A stretch of DNA of 64,000 bases. Source: Trichoderma breve (Eukaryota > Ascomycota > Sordariomycetes > Hypocreales > Hypocreaceae). The notes below the pieces were generated by a model. It was given only the letters and a program-made list of their open reading frames with translations. It was not told the origin of the DNA and ran no database searches. Positions 22,728 through 35,000 of the stretch are shown piece after piece (the stretch's first letter is position 1; each line of letters opens with the position of its first letter). A program made the translations under genes and the position numbers. The DNA lies in contig NC_079236.1 in NCBI RefSeq assembly GCF_028502605.1, positions 2,852,001 to 2,916,000 on the forward strand, given 5' to 3'.

Positions 22728-24054
22728 ATGGCTGTCGAAATGGATTACTATGAAGGAAATGGCGAGGCAGGACTTGACCTTGAGATCAAAGAACCCCGTC
22801 AATTCAGAGGCGCTTCGCCGAACCCATTGATTGATGATATTCGAGCTCAGAACCTGCCTCGAGGCGTGCTCATCCCTCTGAAAACGACCCAGGAGGTTCG
22901 CCAAGATCACACTATTGTGCAGGCGTACATTACAAGAGCTCCAACCAAGTCTGCTAACGACGTTATCACGCAAGTTTTCATTTCCATGCTCAAGATCTAC
23001 TGTATGCTAACCAGCCTTTAGACTCCTGCGCGACATGTGTCCTGACGGTAACGCTAATACCTTACCGCACCTTCGTCGATGCGCAAAGCCATCAGATCTC
23101 CCTGCGCATCTCAAGACGCAGTTGATGAATGACACACCAGTTGGACGGCAGATTCACACTGCAAAATCTACCTGGATATACATCATCGTCGGAGAGGCCA
23201 AGGACTTTTCTCAAGAAGAGCTCATTATGTTGCTCTCTGGCGTGGAAGGAATCGAGAAAGAACCCTTCATAAGTCTTATTCCAGTTCCACTGTTGGCACC
23301 GACCTCCCAGGTCCAGGCCGCCATGTGGTCTTCACAGTTCTGGCCAACTGTCTATCGCAAGAATAACCCTCTGGGACCGCATCCGGGCATGGTGGCCCGT
23401 GGCACTGACGATATCAAGCATGACACGGCGATTTGGATGGCATTAGCCCATCGCGTCGCTCTCCAGGCCAAGGCAGCAGGTATTGGAGAGGCCATGGGTG
23501 CCGTGATTGTGCAGAGAACCGAAAGCGGTACAGAGCTCGTTGGACTTGCTGGAGACGCCAGACACCACCAAGGAGGTGCCCTAATCATGGGTGGCAACAA
23601 TCCCATGTCACACTGCGTCCTGCGCGCTATTAGCATGGTGGCCCAGAAACTCGTTCGGTACGAGCGATTGGCTACCGAACAACCGATGGAGTCCGCCAAA
23701 TTGGACTTTGACGCCTTCCAGGACGTGCCCTTAATTGAGCTGGAAAGAGAGTGTTACAAGCAAGAACACCCAAACAGAGACGGCTACCTATGCCACGGAC
23801 TGGAGCTCTACGTTACTCACGAACCATGCGTGGCGTGCTCCATGGGTGTGCTCCACTCACGCATGGGAAAGGCGGTATTCTGCAACCATATGCCTCAATC
23901 AGGCGGCCTGAGCTCAGATGATCGTCCTGATGGAGGTGGACGAGGATTGGGTCTTTTCTGGAGACGAGAGCTCAACTGGAGCTTGCTGGCCTGGGAGTGG
24001 GAGAGTGACGGCGTACCTGACCTCCCCCCCGTTGACCCAACCACTCACGTTTAG
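22728..24054 (+). CDS. TAD3: tRNA-specific adenosine-34 deaminase subunit TAD3
   Basis: Non-catalytic partner of Tad2 in the enzyme that converts wobble A34 to inosine in several tRNAs, including tRNA-Leu(AAG) like that at 4,467. Two exons, 22728-22969 and 23022-24054, give 424 aa. The deaminase fold carries SHCV (His 278) where catalytic deaminases have HAE, so the Glu is replaced by Val as expected for TAD3. The zinc ligands are in EPCVACSMGVLHSR (Cys 350 and 353). An N-terminal domain includes TLPHLRRCAKPSDLP. The intron must be of GC-AG type. GCAAGT at 22970, a GCTAAC branch point and CCTTTAG ending at 23021 keep the frame, whereas the only nearby GT (GTTTTC) leads to a stop. The C-terminal GLFWRRELNWSLLAWEWE is typical. 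The start codon is the first in-frame ATG (TTATGG). Confidence 0.93.
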
Positions 24055-25333
24055 GATTACCACCTCCGAGGACGATATGAGACTCGACACTGCCCTCGCT
24101 GGCTGGAGCAGTGCAGGACGATGGAGTCCTCCGGGCAGGGGAACGCCCAAGCTACGTGGTATGGTTTTGGTTTTGGTAAAAGTATAACGCGCTGTTGCTG
24201 CATCGTGTTGCGTCTGTTTATACGAGTAATTTATGATGGAAAATGCATATTGCTACGACGCTATTGGCGACGACCGAGGGGAGTGTTGCAAGGAAAGGGA
24301 GAGGGGTTAGATAATCCTCTGTTCGCTGAAGGGACTCGGTACGAATTACGAGGTATCAGATTACTTTGTGGAAAGTTTGTGATTTTTAGTACGGCATGGA
24401 ACGGCGAACGGATGGCTGAATTGGCATTGGCAAAGACTTGTATTAGTAGCTTAGCTCACCAAGGGAGCAATAAAACAAAAAGGACATTTGCATACTTCTT
24501 GATGATGTGGAAAATGGAGAGATGTGATTGATGGCTTTCAGCTTGTTAAGACTCGCTTTGACTAATCTACACACTCAGGTTTTTACACTTTATACTGGCA
24601 TACAGGGTAGGTTCATGTCCATACACACCTTATAACGGCCTCACATATCACATCTTCGACGCTCTTCATCACCAACGTTAATACGAAGCACAGCTACCGC
24701 TTGGAGGGCTGGGCGGCAGAGATGCCCCAAAGCTGCCCTAACCACCGACATCACAGGGATCCGGCGCCTCACTTTGCTGAGGTCGCATCGCGGCAAATGC
24801 AACAGACCCCGGCGTCTCCACAGGCGGGAAAGCGGGCAGCTGCCCCTCCTAAAGTTTGCGCGAATCACGCGGCTGCTCTGCCTTGCTCTCCAAGGGCAGA
24901 ACCCCCCCCCCCCTTTCGCCTTCGCTTCCTCGCCTGGCATCTCTCGTCTCTCCGCGCAGCTCCCGCAAAGTCTCTTTTAAAATACCGACTGTCCGAGCGC
25001 CCGCTCAGCTCCAGAAAAGCCCGGCCGGCCTCTCCCTCGTTGGCTAATCGCCATGCCATTGATGTGAAGTTGATGCGCCTTCGCCCTCAGCCTTGTGCGA
25101 ACATCATCGCCAACGGCATAACCGCGGCACGCTCCGAGTTTGGCCCCGACACGATTCTCTCCAGACGCCGCTTTGGCTGTGTGGTGCGGCTGGCCGTGAC
25201 CGAGACCAGGCTGCGATCAAGCCCTTTCCGAGCTCGCACCGCAGCGCCGAGCCTGGCGCGAGAATATTATGACCTGGCCCCCGGCTCGTCTGTTTTCAGG
25301 TTTGGCTTAACAACTTACACGACGCTCAAGACC
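24055..25333. other. Intergenic TAD3 / RNase H1
   Basis: Contains the TAD3 3' flank and the RNase H1 leader. The frame of RNase H1 stays open upstream for over 600 nt, from about 24,701, including an in-frame ATG at 25,073. A 12-C run lies at 24,902-24,913. No separate gene is recognised. Confidence 0.5.
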
Positions 25334-26399
25334 ATGGGCAGCAACAACAAACGACCGGCCTCTACTAGCGCTGCGGCGGCGAGCCTTTCGAAAAAGAGGA
25401 AGACGGACAATATGCAAAAGTACTATGCCGTACAGGCGGGCTTTGTCCCTGGTGTGTACCTGACATACTCGGAATGTCAAGCGCAGACGGCTGGCTTCAA
25501 GGGCGCCATTTGTGAGTGGTCATTCTCCGGCGAGTTGACGAGCCTTGGGCGATTCAGTGTTTCTAATTATTGGCCTGCCGTCTATAGTCAAATCCTTCAT
25601 TTCCAGAGACGATGCCGAAGCGTTTGCCGCCGGGAAAAAAGTTGCTGTGGCTGATGAGCCCGCGAAATTCTATGCCGTCGCAGTCGGCAACCCCACGGGC
25701 ATCTTTACAGACTGGTCCGAAGCTTCAAAGTCCATAACCGGCATCAAGGGCCCCAAGTACAAACGCTTTGGAACCCGCGCAGAGGCCGTCGCATACATCC
25801 GACAATATGGTAATCGGGAGGCGATAGAGGCTTTGGGAGAGAAGGTGGTGGAGCCGGTGAAGAAGGTCGAGGTTGAAGAAGAGCCTGTCACCATCAAAAA
25901 GTTTACTCCCATCCAGGAGGTGGCCACGAAAAAGCCCGCAGAAGACGTTCTCGACGTATGGACAGATGGAAGTAGTCTGGCCAATGGCACAGCCGGCTCT
26001 CGCGCTGGTTTGGGCGTCTACTTTGGAGATAAAGATCCCCGCAACCTGGCGGAAAGATTACCTGGCGAACCACAAACGAACCAGAGAGCGGAACTCATGG
26101 CCATGCAGCGTGCCCTGGAGATTGCGCCGTTGGAGCAGCATGTCCGGATTCACAGCGATAGCCAGTATTCGATCAAATGTGTGACTGAATGGGCGGTCGG
26201 GTGGAAGCGGAAGAATTGGCTGACAGCCAACGGCGAAAAAGTAAAGAATCAGGACATTATACGGGCCGTCCTCGACAAGATAGATGAGCGAAACAAGGCG
26301 GGTGGCCGAACTTACTTCCAATGGGTTAAAGGCCATGCCACAAATGTTGGCAACATTGCTGCAGACCGGTTGGCCGTTAGAGGCGCCAACCTCCCCTGA
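25334..26399 (+). CDS. RNH1: Ribonuclease H1
   Basis: Cleaves the RNA strand of RNA-DNA hybrids. Two exons, 25334-25511 and 25588-26399, give 329 aa. Two hybrid-binding domains lie in tandem: YYAVQAGFVPGVYLTYSEC (about residues 30-72, interrupted by the intron) and FYAVAVGNPTGIFTDWSEA (about 87-131). A Lys/Glu/Val-rich linker follows, then the catalytic RNase H domain. Its acidic residues are visible in VWTDGSS, NQRAELMA, IHSDSQYSIKC and AADRLAVRGA, and the basic handle in WAVGWKRKNWLT. A basic segment KKRKTD near the N-terminus is a likely nuclear signal. The start was chosen for its strong context (ACCATGG). An in-frame ATG at 25073 in weak context would add 87 Arg-rich residues, possibly a mitochondrial form. 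The intron has GTGAGT, CTAAT and TATAG. Confidence 0.95.
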
Positions 26400-27351
26400 G
26401 ATCAGCGGTATTCGGCCCCCTACGACGGATAGAGATGAGAGTAATGTTTTTTTGGGGGCCTTTCCCTCCCGTTTGTTTCCGGCAGTGTGGTTGCAATATA
26501 CAGACTGCGGAGAAGATACGAAGGTGTTACGGGGAAAGCATTCATACCATGGAGTTGGGCATGAGAATTAATGATTGTAACGGCAACTGGAGGGATTTGT
26601 GAACTTGTAGGGTAATTTACATATTAGCTGAGGAAGGTCGTGAATTGATACCTGGAGTTTCGCTGTTAATGTTTGCTTGAGCGGCTGTAGTTTCTCCTAG
26701 TCTATGCTTTACAAATGCCAAGATTTCAACGAAAACAGAAACAAGATAAGGGAAAAAAAGTGATAAGCCCTGGATGCGACCCTGCTAAGTCGAGATGACT
26801 CTCTCGCCGACATGTACATATTTTTTACATAACTCCCAGGCATCCAGCATTAGTAGGATTGGTGGCTGCTCTACAGGGATATCGTGACGAAATCTTTTTG
26901 GATCGGGAAGCCAAGGTGTCTTTGGTGGAGAATTTTTTCTTGGCTGACTATACAAAAACGCCACTTACCGACATTGTCGCCAAGAGTCATCTCGAGATTT
27001 TTCCCGACCGAGACTCTTGAACCATTCCTTTGTATAGACAGACTCTCTGACTCTGTGCGCATATCTGCTACCTTTCAGAGATTGATAAGATTGAATCCTG
27101 ACGTTAATTGGACTTTTCTGCCTCTCTTATCTACTCTACTATACCGACTTTGCGCTTTCGTCTTTTGTCTCACCTGAACCGGGGAACCTTTATTCCGACT
27201 TTCTCCTTGGGGCGAAAATCCTAGGGGCAGGTCTGATAAAGAGAGTTGAGGGGGCGCGGCTTGGCAGAAAAAAAGAATCAATGGCGGCTGCGGCCTTTAC
27301 CATTGCTGCTCACTCTTCGCGTTGCTAACATTTAGCTGAGGCGTCATCACA
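26400..27351. other. Intergenic RNase H1 / Na+/H+ antiporter
   Basis: 3' flank of RNase H1 and upstream region of the antiporter gene. No convincing frame; nothing else recognised. Confidence 0.55.
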
Positions 27352-29292
27352 ATGGCTAACAACATCTGGGCCGTTCCGCTGGCGCTGTCCAACTTCAACA
27401 TTGTGGTTGCGTTTCTGGGGGGGTTCATATCGCTGTTTGGGCTGGTGTCGTATCTCTTGAAGGAGAATTACTACTTGTCGGAAGCTCGTGAGTGCTCCTC
27501 CCGCCTATGGTTATTTCTTTTCTCTTCTTTTCGCTGTCTTTGTTTGTTTGTTTGTTTCTGCACATTTCGGTGGAGAGTGTCTCATTTGTCTGGCATGCTC
27601 TCTGCGAGTTGAATTGATGTCTCTCCCTCCCCCGCGCCAATTGTTTTGTCTGTATCGAGTTGCTAATTGCGTGAAATAGTTATTTCTCTTCTCATTGGAG
27701 TTGCTTTCGGGCCTCATGGGGCGAATTTCATTCGGCCGGATGCCTATACTGAATGTACCACGAGTGGCGTCACCGACGTCGAATGCGCGGACAAGCGTCT
27801 GGGCGACATCACGCTCAACTTCTCGCGACTTGTCCTGGGTGTGCAGCTAGTCCTTGCAGGGATCCAGCTGCCAAGCAAATATCTGTGGAGGGAGCATAAG
27901 CCTCTTGGGTTGCTGCTTGGCCCTGGCATGGCCTTCATGTGGATTGCCACGAGCCTGCTTGTCTGGGGCTTTGCCGGGACGCCAAGTTTCCTACATGCGC
28001 TGGCTGTGGGCGCCTGTGTCACGCCTACGGATCCTGTGCTGTCTGCTGTTATTGTCAAGGGAAAATTTGCTGACCACAACATCCCCAAAGAACTGCAGAA
28101 CCTCATCGTCGCCGAATCCGGTGCGAATGATGGATTGGGCTACCCGTTCCTCTTCTTCGCCCTGTATCTGATCAAATATGTTGGCTCCGGGGCTACCTCT
28201 GGCGGAGGCGGAGAGGCCATGGGGCTTTGGTTCACATACACTTGGGCATACACGATCCTCTTGAGCATCATCTATGGTGCGGTGGTGGGAGTGCTGGCCA
28301 AGGAGCTCCTCCGCTGGGCTGTAAAGCGCAACTACGTCGACCGCGAAAGCTTCCTCGTGTCTGCTATATCGCTAGCCTTGTTTGTTCTTGGCACATGCGG
28401 GCTCATTGGCACAGACGACGTTTTGGCGTGCTTTATTGCTGGAAATGCATTTACTTGGGACGATTGGTTTCGTCTCGAAACGCTGGACGATTCTTTGCAG
28501 CCTACAATCGACATGCTTCTCAACGTCACCATCTTCTTGTGGTATGGAGCGTATATTCCTTGGACCGACTTTCGCCACAACACTGTCATTCCTATTTACA
28601 GACTCGTACCTCTTGGCATTGCAGTGCTGCTTGTGAGGCGCCTCCCATGGATCTGGGGTATGCATAAATGGATTCACCAAATTACCGGCACGCATCAGGC
28701 ACTTTTTGTCGGCTTCTTCGGCCCAATTGGAGTCTCTGCGGTGTTTTATTTGTTCATTACTTTGGAATTCATTGAAAAATTCATGAGTGATGAAGACGGG
28801 AACCCGAGAAGCGACGTCAAGGACCTGGGTGCCACGGTGAGAATTGTGGTTTGGTTCCTGGTCGTTTGTAGCGTTGTAAGTTGTTCTATATTTACTAATT
28901 CAAGGTTTAACATGACATATATTAACCATCAATTTTATTAGGTCGTCCATGGCTTGAGCATTCCGCTGGGCAAAATCGGATACTTGGCCCCGCGAACCAT
29001 TTCTCGCGTCCTCACCGAAAACAGCAACGGCGGCAATGTGTACTACGGCACGGCCATTACTACCATGTCCAGATGGTTCTCTGTCGCAAAGGATAGCGAG
29101 GGGCAGCCGGTAAACAATCCTGCTGTTCTCGGAAGCGTTATTCGTCCGAATAATGACGGCACTTTGGACCCTGCAAGGCCGCGGTCCACGCCTCCGTCTG
29201 ATGCAAATACTCCGAGAATCGTTTGGCAAGATCTCGAGCCGATTCGACGAGTGAGGACTGACGGTTCGAGGAGGAGCAATCCCCTCCCATGA
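27352..29292 (+). CDS. Plasma-membrane Na+(K+)/H+ antiporter, Nha1/Sod2 type
   Basis: Exports alkali cations in exchange for protons for salt tolerance and pH balance. Three exons, 27352-27487, 27680-28875 and 28942-29292, give 560 aa. About twelve hydrophobic segments lie in the first 450 residues. Family motifs are GVAFGPHGANFIRP, the transport-core stretch ACVTPTDPVLSAVIVKGKFA, ESGANDGLGYPF and GTDDVLACFIAGNAFTWDDWF, which contains the paired Asp needed for transport in the family. The final hydrophobic segment continues across intron 2 into VVHGLSIPLGK, a conserved stretch just before the tail. The cytosolic tail is short (about 90 residues), closer to fission-yeast Sod2 than to the long-tailed Nha1 of budding yeast. 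Introns have GTGAGT/TGCTAAT/ATAG and GTAAGT/ACTAAT/TTAG. A 43-bp tandem repeat begins four bases after the stop. Confidence 0.94.
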
Positions 29293-29295
29293 CGA

Positions 29296-29381
29296 AACTG
29301 GCGTCCGTCAAGCCGACCGAGTCTGTATTCCCGGGATGAACTGACGTCCGTCAAGCCTACTGAGTCTGTATTCCCGGGATG
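29296..29381. repeat. 43-bp direct tandem repeat, two copies
   Basis: Copies 29296-29338 and 29339-29381 are directly adjacent and differ at three positions. Each ends in GAGTCTGTATTCCCGGGATG, containing the palindrome ATCCCGGGAT or its extension ATTCCCGGGAT. The array starts four bases after the antiporter stop codon, so it is likely in its 3' untranslated region. Confidence 0.9.
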
Positions 29382-29383
29382 TG

Positions 29384-29428
29384 TTGGCTTCTACATGGCG
29401 CTGGGTGAGCTGAGCATGTAGAAGCCAA
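29384..29428. repeat. Perfect 14-bp inverted repeat (hairpin)
   Basis: TTGGCTTCTACATG at 29384-29397 is exactly complementary to CATGTAGAAGCCAA at 29415-29428, with a 17-nt loop. It lies two bases after the tandem repeat and is followed by an AT-rich stretch. In RNA this would be a strong stem-loop at the end of the antiporter message. Confidence 0.9.
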
Positions 29429-32089
29429 AAATATGCATATTTTCCCCCTCCCAAAAGTCAACTTCGTCGGCGTTCCTGCATTATGCTTATTTTGGGCCTA
29501 TTCTCGATTATTTCCGTACCTCATGAGCGATGGCTTACGCCTCTGGCTAAAAGCCTTTGATGCTTTTACTCCCGCATACTTTCTATAACGTACTCATTTT
29601 GAGAGCCGGTGGCTTATTCCCGCGATGACTTTACCTCACCATGCCTCTTCATATATAGATGTATATTGGCAGCAGCAAAGATCTCTTTCGTCTGATTAGT
29701 TTAGATAACAAACAATTCAAGCATAATACATGAAACCCAATAGGGCCAGCTTTCAAGCTGAACGGAAGCCTTTTTTCATCCGTGAGGCCGTTCGAGGTGT
29801 GTCATGATCTTCCAGTCTAACTGCATACAGGCAAGGGGTTCGGTAGCAGCCGTTACAACTCATTCAAAGTCAATTCTCAAATCCCCAACAAATCACAGCC
29901 TCAGCAAAACACGCGTCGTTTCCATTTGAAATCTGGAAACTGTGACATGCTGGGAATGAAGGAAGTGCTCCGATCGAAAGGTGGCATTTATGGGGATAGT
30001 GTTTGCGAGTGGGCATTTCATGATGTATTGGAGGGTTCGCTTGAGGAGGTCTTGCGGACTCGCGATAAGGCCAACAGCAGGCGGTAAAAGTTTAAGAAGG
30101 GCTAAAGGCAGGATTGGCAGAGGATGTGCCTGGTTTTAGTTCCGGTGGCGCTGTCGGGCTGCTGTTCATCAGTCTCCTGGCTTAAGCCTCGAGATACTGT
30201 ACGGAGTATGCTTGGATGGATGGGATGCTGTGGCTGGAGATTGGAGGGCCGATGATGACAGAGTGCATTGCATTGGTCTCGTGGCGCGAGCTCACAAGGG
30301 CCCTGTTGCATTTACGCAGGTACTTGGTTGACCGGGGGGTATTGGATTAGCCGTCCGAGGACAGTATTGCATCGTCGTCATTGCTTTGCCTCGGTATTCA
30401 TGGTCACGATGCTTCGTATACCAGGTACTATAGACAGGTAGATCCGGGGAACGTCACGAACACGTGGCTCTTTGACAGCTGGTGGGTTCAACAGAACAGA
30501 ACAGACAAAGAGTCACAGCTTCGGCCTTGCCAACAGTCGGAGCTGAATCGAGTCCACGATTGCCGAGTCAGCAAGTATGGGGATTAATACTGTAATACTG
30601 TAGCAACTCTTTGGGGTTCGACGAAGCGGTGCCAAGTCGGCCAATGAAGGACAAGCCAGAGTCAGATACCCTTGGCAGAAGCGGCGGACGAGTTGCGCGG
30701 CGAATCTATGACACTGTATGCGTCAGCGCCATGCTATTGAACGACTTTAAAATGGCTGCATATGCACGGGCAAGGGTTTGTCTCTTGTGGATGGGACACA
30801 GTGTGTATGACGACAGTCTGTAGACGGTGTACTACAGTATTATGTACACTGGTACATCGTGACGGGCCAGTGAGAGCGAGCCTTGCCGGTGGTGCGCAGC
30901 GCACACATGCGGGTGTGTATACTCTCGCAGCCGTCAGGGCGCCGGTGGCCTCGATCGCTACCTCCAGCGCCTAGCAACTGCGGTGGCGACTCATGTATCT
31001 GATGCTAAGGTTTTGAAACGCAGCGGCCGACCGCCAGAACGCATCGCGGTACAAAGTATACTCCAAGTGGCCTCAGTGCACGCGAATAAGCTTCTTCAAG
31101 TTCCAAGCTTCTGCTAAGCATTACCGCTGGCAGGTTTATGCATCTCTCAACTTCGACTTGTACTTTTTCGAGATTGCAAAGGCCTCGCGCCCGTCCTTGC
31201 CGGAACGCACAACTTCGGCCTCAATGCTGGACCAGCTGCTTTCCACTCACTGTTTGCACTGCCCGCTGCCCACACCGTGCCTATAACGGGGGCCCCAGTG
31301 GATTGTTTACTGCTACTACTGTACATGCATTCAGCGGTCGGATTCTTATCGGCGGCCTGCATCTTGTCTTGTCTCCTCACATCAACACTGCGACCATTTG
31401 CATTCTCATCTCATCTCATGTCATCTCATTGCATTTGCACGATAAAAATCACAAAAAACGACACGCAAACAGCATCAGAATACACTCCTTTTCACTCTCA
31501 CGTCGCGGCCGACCAAGCGCCCCAACCGCGGTCTTCTGACCCTCTGCACTAAAATTCAGGTGAGTAAGTGAGTGAGTGAGTGTGTGCGCGTGCTTGCTCT
31601 CCGCCTGTTGATCGGCTGGCTTCGCCGACGTTCGTCAACTTCCGCCCGGTCGCCAGAAAAAAACCCTCTCTTTCCTTCTCCCATATTCTCTCTCTCAAAC
31701 CTCCCATCCACCACCCCTGTTTCTCGCTCCCAGGCTGCCTTGTTTTCCGTGTCGCTGCCACCGCGCCATTTGGAAAACATGCAACTATAGGGCTTTTGCA
31801 TCTGGGACAATCGATTTTTCGCCGGCCTCGACGATTGTTACCCCCCAAAAAGGACCCTTTTTTTCTCCTCCATCTCGCACATAACGTCTTCGACTCCTAA
31901 GACACACCCCCACACTTTCGAGCCCAACACCGTTATCTCGACCGGCTTATCTGCGAACCGCACCGCTGACACAAGGGAAGAGAAAAACAAACGACGAGAC
32001 AGGCGACAAAAGCAGGCTCCTGGTCGACGGCCGCTTCCATCACCAGCCGCCGTGACGCAGACGCGCACACCAGATCGCCCCTGCCAATC

Positions 32090-35000
32090 ATGGCCTCGAC
32101 TTCGACTCCATTTCGATCTGGCGCTGGCGATCCACTCATTGCACGAGCACAATCAATTCCCAGAGACGAAGAAATTCGAGATTTGAACGATGACATGATT
32201 GCCGCCTCAAACACCTTCTTCAGCCCCGACGATCTCCAACAGCACATGAGCGCCATTGACACCGACCATATGAAAAACTTCTGGGACGCGCAGGGACTTG
32301 TCGCGACCGGACCCTTCCTCGACTCGCCTAACGGCTCTCTTTTTGACGAGGAGTACGATTCCGGCTCTGCGTCTCCCCGGGCACCCGGCAAAGCAGTAGA
32401 TACGTCCAACTTCGAATTGAGGACGAATGCTCATCTTGATTTGATGGCCGCCCTTCGCAAGACCGAGATTTCTCCATTTGCTCTCGCTGGACAGTCGTCG
32501 ACCTTTCTTGGAGCCCCTGAAACCACTGGCGCATCGGAGCTATTTGATTTTGGCGGACGTAACGAAGCCGTGACGGACCGGCCGTTCGTTTTCGGTGCTG
32601 CCCCGGACGGCTCTGCTGCTGCAGCATTCGCCACCCCGACTAACAGCCCGATGAATATGGAATCGCCGAGATCAGAAAAATCAGGCCAACAGCAAGAGAG
32701 TTCGGTATGTTCATATTTTGTTATTCTAATTTTTACTTTTTTTTCGTGTGCGTGTGCGTGGCGGAACGTCATGGCGGGAAAATCAAGAAATGGCACTTCA
32801 GGAAAGTATTGACTAATATTCACCTAGCAGCCAACAATGACCATTCCGAGAGGACAAAAGAGGGCGGCGGGCCCAGAGTTATCACCAAACAGCGTCATGT
32901 CCTCCAGACCTTCATCCGAAGCAGGCCAAGATTGGCCATTTTTCATGCCTGACTTTTCGCAGGCCGGACAGCCGCCTGCCCAAGAGCAAATGCACCAAGC
33001 CTTGCAACAAGAGTACATGCAACAAATGCCAGTTTCTGACAACCCCGTGTTTACCTACACGGGTGAGTATGGGCTGCACATTCAGGAATCTACGCTCAAA
33101 TCCCGCGTAGAGACGCAGATGGCGGTAACCATGACACTGTCTCATCTACCTTTTGGCATCACCAAACTACATTTGCCTCCCCACACAATTTCCAAACCTA
33201 AACTCAGGGCCAAACCCCTTCCGCAGCCGTCCCCCGATACGCTAGAGCTGTATGTCAGCTTGGTTTGCACGACCCCCATGGATCAGCCCGAGTTGAGAAA
33301 GAAGGCGCTGGAGAGAGCTGCCACGGTTCCTCACGACTATCTTCCTTCTCCTGAAGAGGCTGAGCACGAGACACAAAATGGCTGCCAAATTCGCATCTGC
33401 AAGAAATGTATCGAAAGAGAGCGCAAGCGAGCTGGAAGAAAGAAGAACCACACCAAGTCTGACGAAGAGAAATCCTGGTATATGGATGAATCGCGCCGCA
33501 TCATTATATTCAACACCAAGGAGATGAAAGATTGGCGACCCCCCAGCAACGAGAAGGAGAAGGACTCGGAAGGACCATCGCAAGCAGAGTTGTTCCGACA
33601 GTGTCCCACCGCCATGCAAGTTGTGGTTCCTATGCGACTCGCATGTTACTGCCGTCACCAGAAGGAGAAGACGGGCTTCAACGTCATCTTCACATTCAAG
33701 GACTGGGAAGGCAAGGTCGTTGCACAGGCCATGTCCGGCTCGATTATGATCACGGACGACCACAAGACGGTGGTCACCTCACCCACGGACGATGCTCCTG
33801 AGCTTGAGCCCCAAGGCCCGGCCAAGAAGAGGAAAGCGAGCACCCCAACCCCTACCAGAGTTCCCCAGGCCTTGACCATGACGCCCTTGGATGCTTCACC
33901 AAACATGGCTTCCCAAGGCGCTTCCACGCAGGTTACCTCCGCGGTCACCTCGCCCTTCGCTCCTAACCTTCATTCTTTCCAACAGCCAGAAGCCGTGCTT
34001 GGTGCGGTTACCCCCCAGTTATCGGCTTCCAATGGGTCCCCCGTAATGAACCCCATAACCAACGACCCGTGGTTTGCCCAGCGACGTTCCCAGAGCATGG
34101 ATAACTTGTCCATGGATAGCTTTGTCACAAACAACTCGGTCATGACTGGGCTCTATCCCACGCCAGTATCATCCAGCTCTACACGCCCTCCTAGCCCGAG
34201 CAGTATGCGGAGTGCAGTCAACCTGGTGCCGCATAACCCGGTTACCCAAGCCTCGGACGCTGATCTTTATTCTCTGGGTGTTGCCGCTAGTAACCCACCA
34301 AGAGCGCAGTCCACTGTCCACAAAATTATTCCTGCCGAGGGCTCGCTCAATGGCGGCATGGAAGTTACCGTGCTTGGTGCTGGCTTTTACCAGGGACTGG
34401 AGATTTGGTTTGGCGACCACAAGGCCACTACAACTACCTTCTGGAGCGAGGCATCACTTGTATGCCTGCTGCCTCCTTCTACGGTTGCTGGCCCAGTTCC
34501 TGTAACCTTTGGGCCGCAAAGGGCCGCGGCGCCGCTGGGCATGCAGCCTCCGGTGTTTACCTACATCGACGACAATGAAAACCAACTCATGCGCGCAGCC
34601 ATGTCGTTCTTTGGCCGCAGATTCATTCCTCCCATGAACATGAATCTCAACCTGCCCATCTACAACGCTTATATTCCAAACCCGCCCATCTTGCGAAAGG
34701 TACAGGATCTGATGGCTGCCATGCCCGCCATGCCCACCATGCCCGGTGGCCGCCCAGATAATGCAAGCGACGATGGCACAAAGGCGGACGGGCGCTGGTG
34801 GGATCTCTCATCGTACATGAATACTGCGGCAGCTCCTCCCGCTTATTCTGACATCTACCCAGGAAAGGATGCGGACGCGAAGGATATGGATTCCAAGGCT
34901 GTTCTATCCGTGGCCCGAGCTGCCGCTGATGCCGAGGCGGATTTGAAACGCTCCATCCGCCATGACGAGTCAGAGTCCTCGGCTGCTGCGGCCGTGTTCC

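Larger units (their letters stand above)
29293..32089. other. Intergenic antiporter / Spt23-like gene, with repeats and a long leader
   Basis: The left end holds a 43-bp direct repeat and a perfect hairpin (listed separately). The right end (about 31,100-32,089) is pyrimidine-rich and probably the leader of the Spt23-like gene. CAG followed by GTGAGT at 31,560 is a strong donor, suggesting a leader intron that ends somewhere before 32,089. Short simple repeats occur at about 31,405-31,430 (ATCTC-like) and 31,560-31,585 (GTGA-like). No separate gene is recognised. Confidence 0.5.
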
